DNA from: Mayamaea pseudoterrestris | Lineage: Eukaryota; Bacillariophyta; Bacillariophyceae; Sellaphorales; Sellaphoraceae | Reading direction: 5' to 3' | Assembly (NCBI GenBank): GCA_027923505.1 | Contig: BROI01000003.1 | Coordinates: 310,001 to 374,000 of the forward strand | Length of the DNA stretch: 64,000 nucleotides | Shown here: positions 50,128-61,364 of the stretch, in pieces | Layout of the letters: the number at the start of each line of letters is the position of its first letter | Position numbering within the stretch: position 1 is the stretch's first letter | Translations under genes and position numbers: made by a program | Notes under the pieces: model-generated | Database searches by the model: none | Told to the model about the DNA's origin: nothing | What the model saw: the letters and a program-made list of their open reading frames with translations, nothing else

Positions 50128-50699
50128 ATGGTGCGATTCAAATCTCGGTTCATCTTAATCACTATAGACTTTCCAACAGCGAGCAAAAATGGCAAGCAAG
50201 TGGAATTTCCGAGCAAGCAAGAGTTGAGTCGAGCGCTTAGAGATCATTTCATTGAAACGAATGGCATCTCTGTCAGTGGAGTTGCTCTCGACATACAAGG
50301 TATGATGATGTGCAGGTGCAAGACTAACAAGTGATATGAAAAATCTCATGTTATGTCCTCTCATTATTCTTTATTTCAGTGAGATTCTACAACCCCGAAA
50401 CACGCCTCTGTTTGGTTCGCGTTCCAAGGAGTGACGCGGCACGAATACGAGCCTCCTTTTGCTTCTTGTCGAGCCTTGCGTCTAGACGAGCCATGTTGTC
50501 GACAATTTCAGTTCATGGAAGTGCTCGGACGGCCAAGCGAGCAGTTATTAAGGAGATTGCGCGTATATACAAGGCGAAGATACTGGAAACAAATGGGGTC
50601 ATGGATTCAGTCTTGGACAATCGATTGAAAAGCCAATTACATGGCTTGAGTCAAAGCGTGCAGGAAGTGATTGCCACAGTACAGGCCATTGACTATTGA
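50128..50699 (+). CDS. POP5: RNase P/MRP protein subunit POP5
   Basis: Exons 50128-50299 and 50380-50699 join in phase 1 across an 80-nt intron (GTATGA...TTTCAG), giving 163 aa. The start MVRFKSRFILITIDFP is the POP5/Rpp14-family signature (MVR-[FL]-K-x-R-[YF]). The junction restores ALDIQVRFYNPETRLCLVRV, matching the conserved [KR]-[FY]-x-[NP]-x-T-x(3)-[LI]-[LV]-R-[VC] strand. The following helix SARTAKRAVIKEIARIYKA also fits. POP5 is a core protein of nuclear RNase P and RNase MRP, which contain a catalytic RNA and process tRNA and rRNA precursors. Its presence beside a separate PRORP gene in the same window implies that the cell keeps an RNP-type RNase P and/or MRP. Confidence 0.88.
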
Positions 50700-50847
50700 A
50701 GTATCAAGCAGCTGTCAAAAGAATTGGAATGCACAATCGATTAGCAGCAAGGGCGTCAGCAGAGCAAATAGTCTGCTCACTCGACGCACAAAAGCTATCA
50801 CGTTCTAAGGACAGTCTTATGTATAAATTATCAATCATTGCTATAAA

Positions 50848-51431
50848 TTAGGTACTAACACGAGCATTGATGCGTTCATTGAATGCGCGTCCAGCTGGGT
50901 TGACTGTAAAGTACTTTTCATACTTCTTGAACTGGACCTTGTCGTTATCGGTCAGTCCCTCAATCTTGTAAATGTCCGACACGACCTTGTAGGGTCCATG
51001 ACTTGCAATCTTTCCAGCTGCGTGAGGGAACATGCCTGGAAAGCTCATGTAATCGCCCTGTACGAGAATTGTGAGCGCATAGGTAAAAAAACGGATTGAA
51101 CCTAGCAGAGGCAGCACAATGCTTAGTTCACTTCATAAGGTGGCTGACTTACCACAAAGGCTGAATTAAGGTCGACTTTGCCTCCCTGACGCATTTGAGC
51201 AGGCTCAAACAACTTTTCAGGCTCAAAGAAGGTGGTAGAAGAGGCTGCAAAAGCTTGTGGAGTCATGGCAGCCGCGCCGATGCAGCCACCCACAACAGCC
51301 AAAAGGTCGCGACGGGTAACATCCAGACAAGTCGAAGTAACAGACTTGGGAATGACAGTAGGAGCAAATGCAACTGCGGTGGAAGCGATTGTCGCGATTG
51401 CCGCGACGGAAAAGGTACTTATGAATCGCAT
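50848..51431 (-). CDS. psbU: Photosystem II 12 kDa extrinsic protein PsbU
   Basis: Exons 51431-51153 and 51057-50848 join in phase 0 across a 95-nt intron, giving 162 aa. PsbU stabilises the oxygen-evolving manganese cluster on the lumen side of photosystem II in cyanobacteria, red algae and their secondary plastids. The mature part has GGKVDLNSAFVGDYMSFPGM, FPHAAGKIASHGPYKVVSDI and YKIEGLTDNDKVQFKKYEKY, the paired helix-hairpin-helix motif region of PsbU. Targeting is tripartite. An ER signal (residues 1-22) ends at TAVAFAPT, the diatom ASAFAP-type motif. A transit peptide follows, then a thylakoid signal TRRDLLAVVGGCIGAAAM, with a twin-arginine pair and an AFA cleavage site at about residue 62. 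A TGACGT site lies 54 nt before the ATG. Confidence 0.93.
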
Positions 51432-51929
51432 GATGCAATGGGTAGATGACAAAGGTTTGTTTCGAACTAAAAAGTGATGGAGAATGACGTCGGATAAGAA
51501 TCAAATCACAATCAAATATCCAAAACTCTAGATTCGCACCTCCTAGTAACCTCGATGTGAAGTATAACTAATCAAAACCGAAGATGTTTGCAACACGAAT
51601 CGGCCAAGATCTTTGTTGATGATGGTGATGGGTTTGTCGAGCCATCACGATGTTTCGTGTCGGACTGGGACCGACTAGCTATGAGACACCACTTCAATTG
51701 TCACGACCAAAAATTCACAACAAACAACGCGAGACAATGAGCGTACACATATACATTTTAATATTGTAACTATGCTACCGATAGCACATGCTACTTAACA
51801 ATAATATTTGATTTAACAGGAAATGTAAACTCGCTCGAATGTAGTTAGGGCGCAAATGCATAGGAACGTGAGCTCCAAAATGCATTCCACTACTTCGTAC
51901 AAACATGTAAAAACGCTTTTGCTGCTGAC
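51432..51929. other. PsbU upstream region and CBP 3' flank
   Basis: This 498-bp stretch holds the PsbU promoter and the 3' flank of the acetyltransferase gene. No coding frame of note. Confidence 0.5.
51485..51490. promoter_or_regulatory. TGACGT site at the PsbU start region
   Basis: TGACGT (AATGACGTCGG) lies 54 bp upstream of the PsbU ATG. It matches the core used by aureochromes and diatom CO2/cAMP-responsive bZIPs. Light control through this site is inferred. Confidence 0.35.
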
Positions 51930-54900
51930 TTAACTCTCAGCAGCGTGGTATAGCTCATTCTGCGCTTGACGGCGTCTGTCGTCCATGAGTTGTTGTTGCT
52001 GGCGGAGGCGAGCATATCTTTCTCGAATACGATCGCAGAATGGGATCGGACAGTGACCTCGTACGCCGCACAATCGCGAGTGCATAGCAAAAAGTGACAG
52101 CAGGCGATTGCAAGTGCGACAGTCCTTCTTTGGCTTGATGCTACAGCTTTGAATGTGCTCAAATAGACTCTTCATGCGGACGCAATTCTGTAAGGCACAA
52201 GCGGGAGCGCCCTGACAATGCCCGGCATGTTCGAGAAGCGCAATGTGAGTCTTCAAAGCTTTACTGCGCTCCTCACGAGTGCCTGTAGCTTCTTGAGTGA
52301 TCTCTTCCTCGGTGTTGATTGGTGTAAAGGTATGCGATGGGTCATGAGCGAAGCGTGCATCTCGCTTCGCCCATTCGCCACTAGTAACGGGCGCGTAGCA
52401 ATTTTGACAAAGGTCAAAGTCCGGGCATTTATTGCAATGGTACCGAAAGCCATGCGTTATATCCACGTAGCAAGCGCTACACTGCTGCAAAAACTTTGGT
52501 GCCGTCGGGTTGTGAAGTTGAAAAAGAACCATCATTGACGAATGCTTCGCTCGTCGTTGCTCGTCAAATTGGCAATGGTTCGTCTGACAATAGTTCAAAA
52601 ATAACTGCCGCGACTCAAACATTTCGCTTTCAATCAATTCGTCGACGTCCGACGTGTCGCCGACTGGCTGTCCAGAATGAACGATACCTTGGTCCGCAAA
52701 ATGACTCTTGATAGCCGGTGCAATTTCATTTAAAGCCCGCTTCTTAATGCTCTGCGTCTCAGCGTCGTCGAGAGTCATCTTGCTAGAAGTCTCTTCGTCG
52801 GCGAACACTTCGAGTGAGTTGCTCAAACCACTAGCAGCCATTGGTTGCGGTGCCTCAGCGTCTATTTCATCGCCTGAACTCTTGTTCCTCCCTTCATGGC
52901 TTTCATCTAGCATCATGATTGGCGCGCTTGTTGTAGCATCGACTTCTGGAAGGACCGGAATGGCGGTAACGTTTGTACTGTTGTCGGCGGATCCTCCAAG
53001 CCCAATATCCTTGGCGAATCTCGAACTATTCTGTTCAAAATCAACCTGTACAGAAGAATCCGAAACGTTGGTCAAACTGTTGTCTAATTTCCGCTCCTCT
53101 GGACCGGGATGTGCGATAGCAAAGGCAGCTGGTAAAACGTTGGTGCATGGTTCTCTAGTGGACTGATTAGCTGCTGGTATGATATGTTGGTCATCGACGA
53201 GCTGTTGTGCTTCTTTATCCTTATTTCCAGCAGTGTCACACGATAAAACCTCATTTGCATGCTCTGTCTGCTTCGTTTCTTCTATTTCAGTCAAATTGTC
53301 GCTTGGACTAGACTCAGCAACGCTTTCTGTTTGAGCTGCTACAACATCAAGACGGATATCGTCAGATGAGCCAACACGTTCCCGCTGGCGACCCTCGACA
53401 TCATCAACGCACAACACCACTGATTCGCTTGTTGAGCTTCCTTCTGGTGTACCATCAACTGGCATAACCGCGCTCACTGACGCTACTGCGCTCACTGTCA
53501 ATCCCGAGGCGGTCTCAAACGGAGCCTTCTCTGACGTCGATGAGGGTTTATCAGGACCCTTCCCGCTGATTTTCGCTCGTTTGCTTCGGACCACTTCGTC
53601 GTCACTATCTTCCGGCCAGTTGGAAACATCCTCTCCTTCCTCGACAGCGGCGGCAAATCGTCTGCTACGTAAGTGCGCGACGATAAAGTTTTCCTTCATC
53701 TTCAGCACGTTATGTCCGAGGCGTCGCATGACCTCGCTTTCCAGTGCTTCAGGAGTCGTTGCCTGGCCTTGTGATTTAATTCCTCGGAGTATGATTTCGA
53801 GTTCTCCTGGTATATAATCACCTTCAAAGTATGGCAGACACGTAGGATCCGCGCGCTTCGACGGTCCGCGGACCACGTCGTTTGCAAAGTATTCATCGAA
53901 CAAGCTCGTTGTTTGAATGACGATACCTTCTGTCTTCGCCTTTGTCAAGATATTATCGTACCAGGCTCGAAGCATGTCCTCCCGAGGAAACTTTTGGTGC
54001 TCAGGATGACAGTAAAAAATGTAGTCATCCCCAGGCGTAGGCGGGCAACTCCATATGTGGGCTGTATGAAAGCCTCTTCTTTTAACGTGTCGCAAGTATT
54101 CAACAAGAATCGATTGATAAACGACGGTGCGGTAACACCTGGGCTCAAAATACTGGACTGAGTCCAAATACGATATATACACTCGTCGTCTGTTCGGTGC
54201 TGGGCAATCATGACCATACTCGTAAACATACATTGCAAAGAGAAGTGTATCGACACCGTCAAGTGTTTGAAACAAGGCGATGCATTTCGACTTAAAGGGG
54301 AAGGATGTCTTGCATCCTTTTAACTCGTATAGTCGGGCCATCTGCAATAAGCATTGATGAGTTCGTGATAATTCCATGCTTCATGATTGTCACAGATCTT
54401 CTTTGACTTACCTCATTACCAACAAAGTGTTTCTTTTCGACATTAGCAAGCACACGAACAGACAATCCTTCTGCTTTTTCGACCTCTTCTATCCCAACCG
54501 CCAAGTCTTTAGCGCGAGACTGGTATGCCACTTGAAGGGCGCCAATTAAGCCTTTCTCTATCGCCTGACTCAATGTGCTTTGCGGAAGATCGCTTGCTCC
54601 CTTCACAGTTGTAAGTGGCGGATCAATAAGTCCTGCATCGACCTTTTTGAGATAGCAGTTTGGGCAGGTGTATGAAGCATTCGACTTATTTGTCCGGCCA
54701 TTGAAAAGACCACACACCTGGTGACACCATGAGTTGCATTCGTCGCAGTTTACCCATCCTTCTTCTGGAAGAGCATCATTCTTAAATTCTTGCAAATCCT
54801 TTTTGTAGGTTTCCGTGCCGTCGTCCAAAATAATCGGATCATCGGGTTGAAGAAGCTCGTAACAGCCCATACACCAGTGATTTTGCTTCGTCCGATCAGT

Positions 54901-57900
54901 GACATATGAATCCTGTCGCTTTATCCTCTGCATGCCACATTTGCCCCGACAGTAGAGGATCGTCGGCTCGAACATTCGTTTCTGCGTACCGCAAAGCGAA
55001 CAAGCTTCACCTTTGCTTTCTAAAGTCTGCTGCGACGATTCGATGCCTTGGACAAGTGCCGAGTAAAGCTGCTCAAACTTGGTCAATAAGGACCTGGCAA
55101 GAGCTCCCACCTCGCTCTCCTCTCCGTTATACAATATTGCATTTTCAAAGACAAGCTTTGTGTCGCGGGCAAACGACTCAAGGTCGGCGTAAATAGCACT
55201 ATCAAGCTTCTTTCTGACGAGGTCAAGATGCATGGGATTTTTAACAACATCGAAGTAATCCGGCAAACCAAGCGCAACTGGGTCGACAGGATCTGCAAAC
55301 ACCCAGCCGAACTGATCATCAATAATTTCCTGGATGATAGGCAGGCATTTGTGCGACACCGTCCGAGGTGATAATCGAATCTTCTTGTTCAATGACTCTA
55401 GGTGTCGTGTGATATTTTCTCGAGTCAACGCCGTGATCAGTGACGTGCCAAGCGAAGTGCTCGGCAGAAGATAGGGAGGGACGGATTGCTCCGACACATC
55501 CAAATCTTTCGATAACGGGGCCAAAGCACGAGCGGCAGCGGCCTTTGCCTTCTTTTGCGAACGCTCCTTCCCGCCAGCTGTGCCAGCTGTAACTATTCGC
55601 TTCTTTTGAGCCTTGGGCATTTCATTCCGACCGGCTGCAATGTTGGCGAACCCTTTACCTATGCCAGAGCCCCTTCTTGCTGCTTTTCCGCGCATTATAC
55701 TACTTCCCTGATATTGTGGGTTAAGTAGCTGCCCTTCACCGACGCCGGCGACTAATGGATGATTGTCATGACTTGCATGCTGCGCTTGAGGCTGGGAAAA
55801 TTGCAACGGTAGCTGCTGCGGTGGCGCCTCTACTTGAACTTGTGCCGCTGCCGCCTGCGCTTGAAGTTGTTGGGCAGCCATGGTCAATCCAGCCTGCAAC
55901 TGCTGCGCCGCCCCTTGGTGCAAATTTTGCGTCAACCGAGAACTGGTTTGAAGCATATGCTGCTGCAGGGGCTGAGTGACAGCAGGCATTATGTTCCCTG
56001 CCTGCTGTTGCAACTCGTTCTGTAACAAGTTTTGCTGCTGCTGGCAACGCTTCTGAAGTTCACCGAGTAGCGTCTGCTGCTGATGGAGCTGATATGCTTG
56101 CTGCGAGTTTGGGTCATCAATTCGCTGTTCCTGCTCTTGAAGTCGCTTCTGTTGCTCTTGGAGTTGTTGCTGCTGCTTTTGTAGTTGCTGCAATTGTTCA
56201 ATGCGTAGCTTTAGTTGGGCTTGTAACTGCTGTTGCTGCTGAAGCTGGGATGACATATCGAAGACCTGCTGCTGAGGCTGAGCATTCATTGCCGGTTGCA
56301 TTTGCTGCATGGGAGCCGCACTAGGAGGTTGGCTGTCATGCTGACCAACAAGCGGATCTACTGAACCATCCTCTCGTTCCAGCTGCTTAATTTTCGCCAT
56401 GACTGGTCCGCAGACTTCACACGTGGCAGTCTTTCCCTGGCTTTTGCAAATCCTGTAATGATTAAGAACACACCGACTACTCAAGCAATGCGGCGTTCGG
56501 CACTTTTTGTCCCGGCAAGTCTTCATATGCCTCCATAGAGTGACCATCTGCGGACAAAACCTCGTCGTACAGGCAGGGCCAGCCATGCATTTGCTCGCGT
56601 GACGAAGCAGTAACAATCGCTGCTGCTGTTGAGCAATGACGCGTTTCTTCTGGACTGCATCCGTGTCTTGAAATCGGGAGGAGTCCATATGCAAAGGATC
56701 CGCTTGCCCGCTAAAGCCTCCGACAGTTTGCGACGGGTCATTAGCCAATGCCCATGCTTGCTGTTGCTCCTGTTGGCCCATGACGACATTGCTAGCACCT
56801 CCGAGCGTGTTCATTGCAGCGTTCATGCCACCCGACACTTGTTGCGCGGGCTGCTGCGTCGCATAATTGTCCTGCTGTTGTAGCTGAAACTGATTAAACT
56901 GAGGTGCAGCGACACCGTTGTTGCCAGCGTCCAACTGCTGCGCCTGCTGGACGTTTCCCCACGTCACATCATGCTGCTGCATTACAGGAACGTGAGTACC
57001 GGTAGTACCCGCCGAATGCATCATATTAGTCGCGACATGTTGTTGGGTGGGATGCTGGAAGTTTTGACCCACGTTATTCATTGGCGCGCCTAACGCATCA
57101 TACTGCGGTTGCTGCAGCTGCGTCGAATTATACGAAGGCTGCTGCTGCTGCGCCCACGAAGCGTTTTGTGTCTCGTTGTTTGTATATGCGGCGTTGCCCT
57201 CCAACGATTGCTGATGTTGGCCAAAGGTATTTGCCGCCCCTTGTTGTGCGTAGTTTTTCCCTTGCTGCTGACTGCTAATGCTTGTAGATGATGTCGAACG
57301 GTGCGTTTCAAGGCCTTGAGCTATCGCTTGTAACCTGCTTTTCAAAGTTGCCGTGTTGAGATACTCCTCCTTGGACGGCGCCGATCTATACAAGTGTTCC
57401 TCGAGGCTCTTTGCCATGTGCGGAAGTCTGCAAGGAGGGGAAAACAGAAAACAATTTAGCAAAGAGTTAGTCTCGCTTTTCCAAACAATCCAAATCATAC
57501 ATATGCAGCAGTCCACTTACTTGTCATTCATCTTGGTATTCTCCGGACGCATCATGCGAATCACGTCAAGGATCTGAAAAATGACGCGCCTCCGATCCGG
57601 CAAATCGGAGTTCGACTGCCACCCACCCACAAAGTTTCCGTTCAAATACGAGCGCAAACTCGCATTGTCCGCGCCGCCCGTGGCTGGTGCTACTTGCTGT
57701 CGTTGCGCCGTCGTCGACGTATTGTCCGCAACAATCGTCGCAATGCTTCCACTCGGCTGGTTCGCCACCGAGGCAGAATCCTGCTGCAGCACCCCGCTAC
57801 CCTGTGGCTGCTGCTGCACATTCATGTTTCCATAGTGCTGCTGCCACGACGGAATCTCCGGCTGCTGCGCATGGTTGTTGGCTGCTCCCGATGGTTGTTG

Positions 57901-59085
57901 CTGCGACTGCTGTCGCTGCATGAGCGCCTGCTGCTGTTGCTGGTGGAGACGCAAGTGCTGCTCGGTGAGTGTCGCTGGTTGCGCTTGTTGCTGCTGCTGC
58001 TGCGATTGTTGTTGTTGTTGTTGCTGCGGTTGCGCCGACGTGAGACTCGTTTCGGAACTAATGGAGCGCATTCCCAAGCTACCGTGACCACTGGTGGCGC
58101 CGCCCGGAAACGGCTGCTGCGCGCGCTGCAGCACGGTCGGATCCGTCACCTGCTGCTGCTGCGACTGCATGTAGAATTGCTGCTGCTGCAGTTGCTGCCG
58201 CATCAACGAGTTGCTGTTGCTGGCTGTCAATGTATTATTGTTAGCACCAGCCACTGGCTGCTGCATTTGCAGATTCGCCGCGGCGTTTCGCAGGGCTGCG
58301 ACTGCCGCGTTGGCCGCCACGGCCGTGGTGCCACCCTGCTGAATCTGCTTTTGCAGATTGGCAAACTGCTGCTGAAACAATATTTGCTGCGAGGCTGTCA
58401 CTGCCGTGCGACCCTGCTGCTGCTGATCCAGTGGTGATAATGGCTGCTGCTGCTGCACATTCATTCCAGCGCTTGCTGCGGCACCAAGCATATTAGTCTG
58501 CTGCTGCGGCGACGGAAACATGGCATTCTGCTTTCCCTGCTGCTGCTGCAATATTTGTTGCTGCGCCTGCTGAAAGTTCCCCGTCAGCGTCGCCTGGTTG
58601 GACATTTGTTGCTGCTGCAATATGGCCTGCATGTTTTGCATGGACGCTTGGCCGCCGCCAGTGAGCGAGTGACTGTTGCGTTGCTGCAGCGGATGGTTCA
58701 TGGTTGCCATGGCCATGAGGCGGGCGCTGCTGCCCGTGCTGGCGTCCAGCGACGATGCGTCGACGACGAGTCCCATTGGTTGTTGCTGCTGCGCGCCCCA
58801 CATGGTCGAGTGGAGCATGTTGCTGTTTGTGGCAGTGGATGCAGCTGCTGTATTATTATTACTTGGATATTGCTGCTGCTGCTGCATCATGGCGTAGGCG
58901 GTTGGATTCATCACTGGCGACGCATATTGCTGTTGCTGCTGGTGATTCATAGCAGCGTTCCCTTGCTGCTGCTGATTGTTCCAATTGTACTGCGCCTGGA
59001 GCTGCTGCTGGAGTCGCTGCATGTCCAACGCACTTGGATTCGTCGCGCCTCCGGCTGCCGCGCCGCTGCTGCCATTGTGTTGCAT
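51930..59085 (-). CDS. CBP/p300-type histone acetyltransferase (KAT3), 2330 aa
   Basis: Three exons (59085-57521, 57427-54412, 54341-51930) join in phase. The first ~480 residues are Gln-rich. Domains, in CBP/p300 order (positions approximate): KIX (490-570; GGWQSNSDLPDRRRVIFQIL, then after the exon 1/2 junction LPHMAKSLEEHLYRSAPSKE); TAZ1 zinc finger (780-860; LLLLRHASKCMAGPACTTRF, MVTLWRHMKTCRDKKC); bromodomain (1180-1290; DYFDVVKNPMHLDLVRKKLD, FENAILYNGEESEV); RING/PHD module (1310-1420; CSLCGTQKRMFEP, WVNCDECNSWCHQVCGLFNG); KAT11 acetyltransferase (from ~1490 across the exon 2/3 junction; FQTLDGVDTLLFAMYVYEYG, YISYLDSVQYFEPRCYRTVV, HIWSCPPTPGDDYIFYCHPE); ZZ finger (CSACYVDITHGFRYHCNKCP); TAZ2 (HIALLEHAGHCQGAPACALQ, CRTCNRLLSLFAMHSRLCGV). 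A ~400-residue acidic Ser-rich insert separates KAT11 and ZZ. It acetylates histones and serves as a transcription coactivator. Confidence 0.93.
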
Positions 59086-60201
59086 GATGATTCAAGAAAC
59101 CGAGTATGTATATAGCCTGTCAAGTAGATCCCCAGAGGTGTGAAGATGGATGCGACGAGTATTCACACTTGCACCAAAATGTGCGACTCCGTCTGCCGTT
59201 CCCGATTACAAATATTAGCGTTGCAGCTGGACCACAAAATGGACTAGCGCTTTTGACTACAGCAGCAATCAAGACTGTATATATTGATAACAACTGCAAG
59301 ACTACCTTCTCGACAAGTGAGGTGCGAAAATGATATACGTGTTGTTAAAACGGACACGAGACGAATCAATACTTGGACGTGTCTTTCCGATGGGCTGACG
59401 ACCACGAGTACTGCGAGCGTATCAAGTTCAGGTTTGGAGCTGGAAGGACGAGATTGATTTTTCAATCATTCCCCTGCAGTCGCTTTCAGAATGACTATGT
59501 TGAACATGTCACATTGAAACATTGCCGGAACTGCAGAGGAGTCGCAACAGGTTGCGCGGTCGTTCGACTCGTTCCGGTGAATCGTGAAAAGCTGTTCCTC
59601 AGACATCGTTACAAAATGTCCCTGTAGAATTGCCACGCGCAACAACTACGAGCGAATGTTGGGAAGGAACGGAACCATTCTTCATGGTTCTTTCAATTCA
59701 GCGTCGACTCATCGGCACTCGGCGATCATTTTGAAAAAGCTATGCCTTGCATAAAGTGGAAGAAGAATTACCTTTACCAGTAGCTTCACTTTATTTGTGT
59801 GCTTGTTTTGCATTGAATACATACCGTCATGCTAATTGGTTCACCTGCAAGAGCTGGAGGGGCGACAGATCCGAGGCTTGACTGTGAGGTGCGGCGGCTC
59901 GTTCGTCGCGAACGGAACTACGGTACTTGCGGCAGCACTACTTTATCAGCACACGATCGATACAGCAAAAGCAAAAAGCACGAAATGCGTAGGCATATCC
60001 ATCTTACAGTATAATTTACACATGGCTACTGTACCGGTAACTAACATTGAAGCACGCTCCTGTGCACCTTTCTTTAGCGTGGGTGCATCACCAGCCGCCC
60101 TGTCATCCAACTTAACCAACGGGTATAGATACTACAGAATACTCAAGCGTTGGCATTCATTTCTTTCAAATAGCGCAAAATATTGATTTGTAACAAATCT
60201 G
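59086..60201. other. Long intergenic region upstream of the CBP-type gene
   Basis: This 1.1-kb stretch is the largest gap here. I see no protein family, tRNA or clear repeat in it. A TACCGGTA palindrome lies at 60032-60039. Short open frames on the plus strand (59373-59627, 59836-60186) have no supporting features. Confidence 0.5.
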
Positions 60202-61038
60202 CTAGTTTTCTTTCTTTACTTCTCCGTTGGAAGCATACTTTGTTTGCCACTCGGTGAGATTTTGTCGCATTCGAACGTTCAGCTTGCAGCAAGGCCTGTA
60301 TGGTTTGATCCCCAGGTCAAAGGCCTTTTCCCAATCGGAATACAAGCCTGCCTTGACCAGGCACGCCGTCATGATGGTCGTGCTGCGTCCGCGACCATGT
60401 GCGCAGTGAATCAACACGTCACCATCCTTTTGTGCTTCAACGGCAAAGCAAGCAGCTTGTTCAATTTGGTCCGGCGACGCTGGAACACCATCCCACGTTT
60501 GAATACTGAGATAGTCTCTCGTCCTCTTGATGCAGCTCTCCGGAAACTCGACGGTCAAATCGACAATGCCCGTCCAATCCTTGTCGAGCTTGTGGGCGTA
60601 GCAACCACCAAGCCACCAGCCGGGCTGCACTTCCGTGGCTTGGGGAACTTCTTCTAGAATTGTCTTGCCGTCCTTTTCAACTGCCTGTGTCCCATACTCG
60701 AGGTGAAGGTGGGTGTATAACATGGAAGGTAAATGGAAGGGATAAAATATCACATAGCTCCACCAAGGAATTTCGCCAGTCTTTTTGTTCTTCCCTATAA
60801 TTTCCATTCCAGCTTCTAGCTTGAATAGTATAGCAATGAGACAATTCAGAAACGCTGAATACGCTAGCGTCAAAACCGTCAACGACTGCAGGACACGCTG
60901 CATGGTGTACGTTAGCAGCTCCATGAGGGCCACTCGATCACCATCGACCGAGACCGAGCGAATCATGGCGACGTATCCGGCGAATGAGAGGACGCTGACG
61001 GCGACATATTTGAGATAGACGCCATGAACAGTTCCCAT
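60202..61038 (-). CDS. Membrane-bound dual-specificity protein phosphatase
   Basis: This is a 278-aa single exon. The N-terminal third has two or three hydrophobic segments (YVAVSVLSFAGYVAMIRSV and LTVLTLAYSAFLNCLIAILF, then WWSYVIFYPFHLPSMLY). The C-terminal half is a cysteine-phosphatase domain. WWLGGCYAHKLDKDWTGIVD is followed by the general-acid loop (YLSIQTWDGVPASPDQIEQA), and the P-loop DVLIHCAHGRGRSTTIMTAC (about residues 210-229) contains the catalytic HCxxGxxRS. The P-loop is intact, so the enzyme should be active. Plants and algae have similar small membrane DSPs. The substrate could be a phosphoprotein or phospholipid and is not known. It is divergent from Aurora kinase. Confidence 0.82.
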   Translation of the reverse strand: MGTVHGVYLKYVAVSVLSFAGYVAMIRSVSVDGDRVALMELLTYTMQRVLQSLTVLTLAYSAFLNCLIAILFKLEAGMEIIGKNKKTGEIPWWSYVIFYPFHLPSMLYTHLHLEYGTQAVEKDGKTILEEVPQATEVQPGWWLGGCYAHKLDKDWTGIVDLTVEFPESCIKRTRDYLSIQTWDGVPASPDQIEQAACFAVEAQKDGDVLIHCAHGRGRSTTIMTACLVKAGLYSDWEKAFDLGIKPYRPCCKLNVRMRQNLTEWQTKYASNGEVKKEN

Positions 61039-61364
61039 GGTATGTTATCGTGTAAAGTGAAGGTAGACGTGGAACCGAAGGCTGTAATGTTGCTCGTTCG
61101 ATTGGCAGACGAATTAGCGGAGGCTCGTGGTGCGGATGATTGGCGAAAGTCATTGTCGACTTGCGTGACGGGACTCAGCTGGCATTGGGTCATTTTGGTA
61201 TCTTGAGCCAATGTACAAAACGTGTTGTCGATGTCGCTCCGGCCACCCGGAGTTTTGGCGAGAAAGCGAGTCAAAGCAACGGCCATTTTCCATTCTTCGT
61301 CGCATTCTTCTTCCATTCATCTGTCATCTGATTGACTACCGAGTAAGTCTTATAGACTACCAAC
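61039..61364. other. Divergent promoter between the phosphatase and Aurora kinase
   Basis: This 326-bp stretch has no gene recognised. Confidence 0.45.

Noticed and set aside
57694-58437. Leu-rich plus-strand frame of 247 codons opposite the CBP N-terminus
   Set aside because: It is the antisense of CAG/CTG-type glutamine codons, giving artificial poly-leucine.
59373-60186. Possible small genes or an RNA gene in the largest gap
   Set aside because: No tRNA arm pattern, no conserved motif, no splice-consistent frame.
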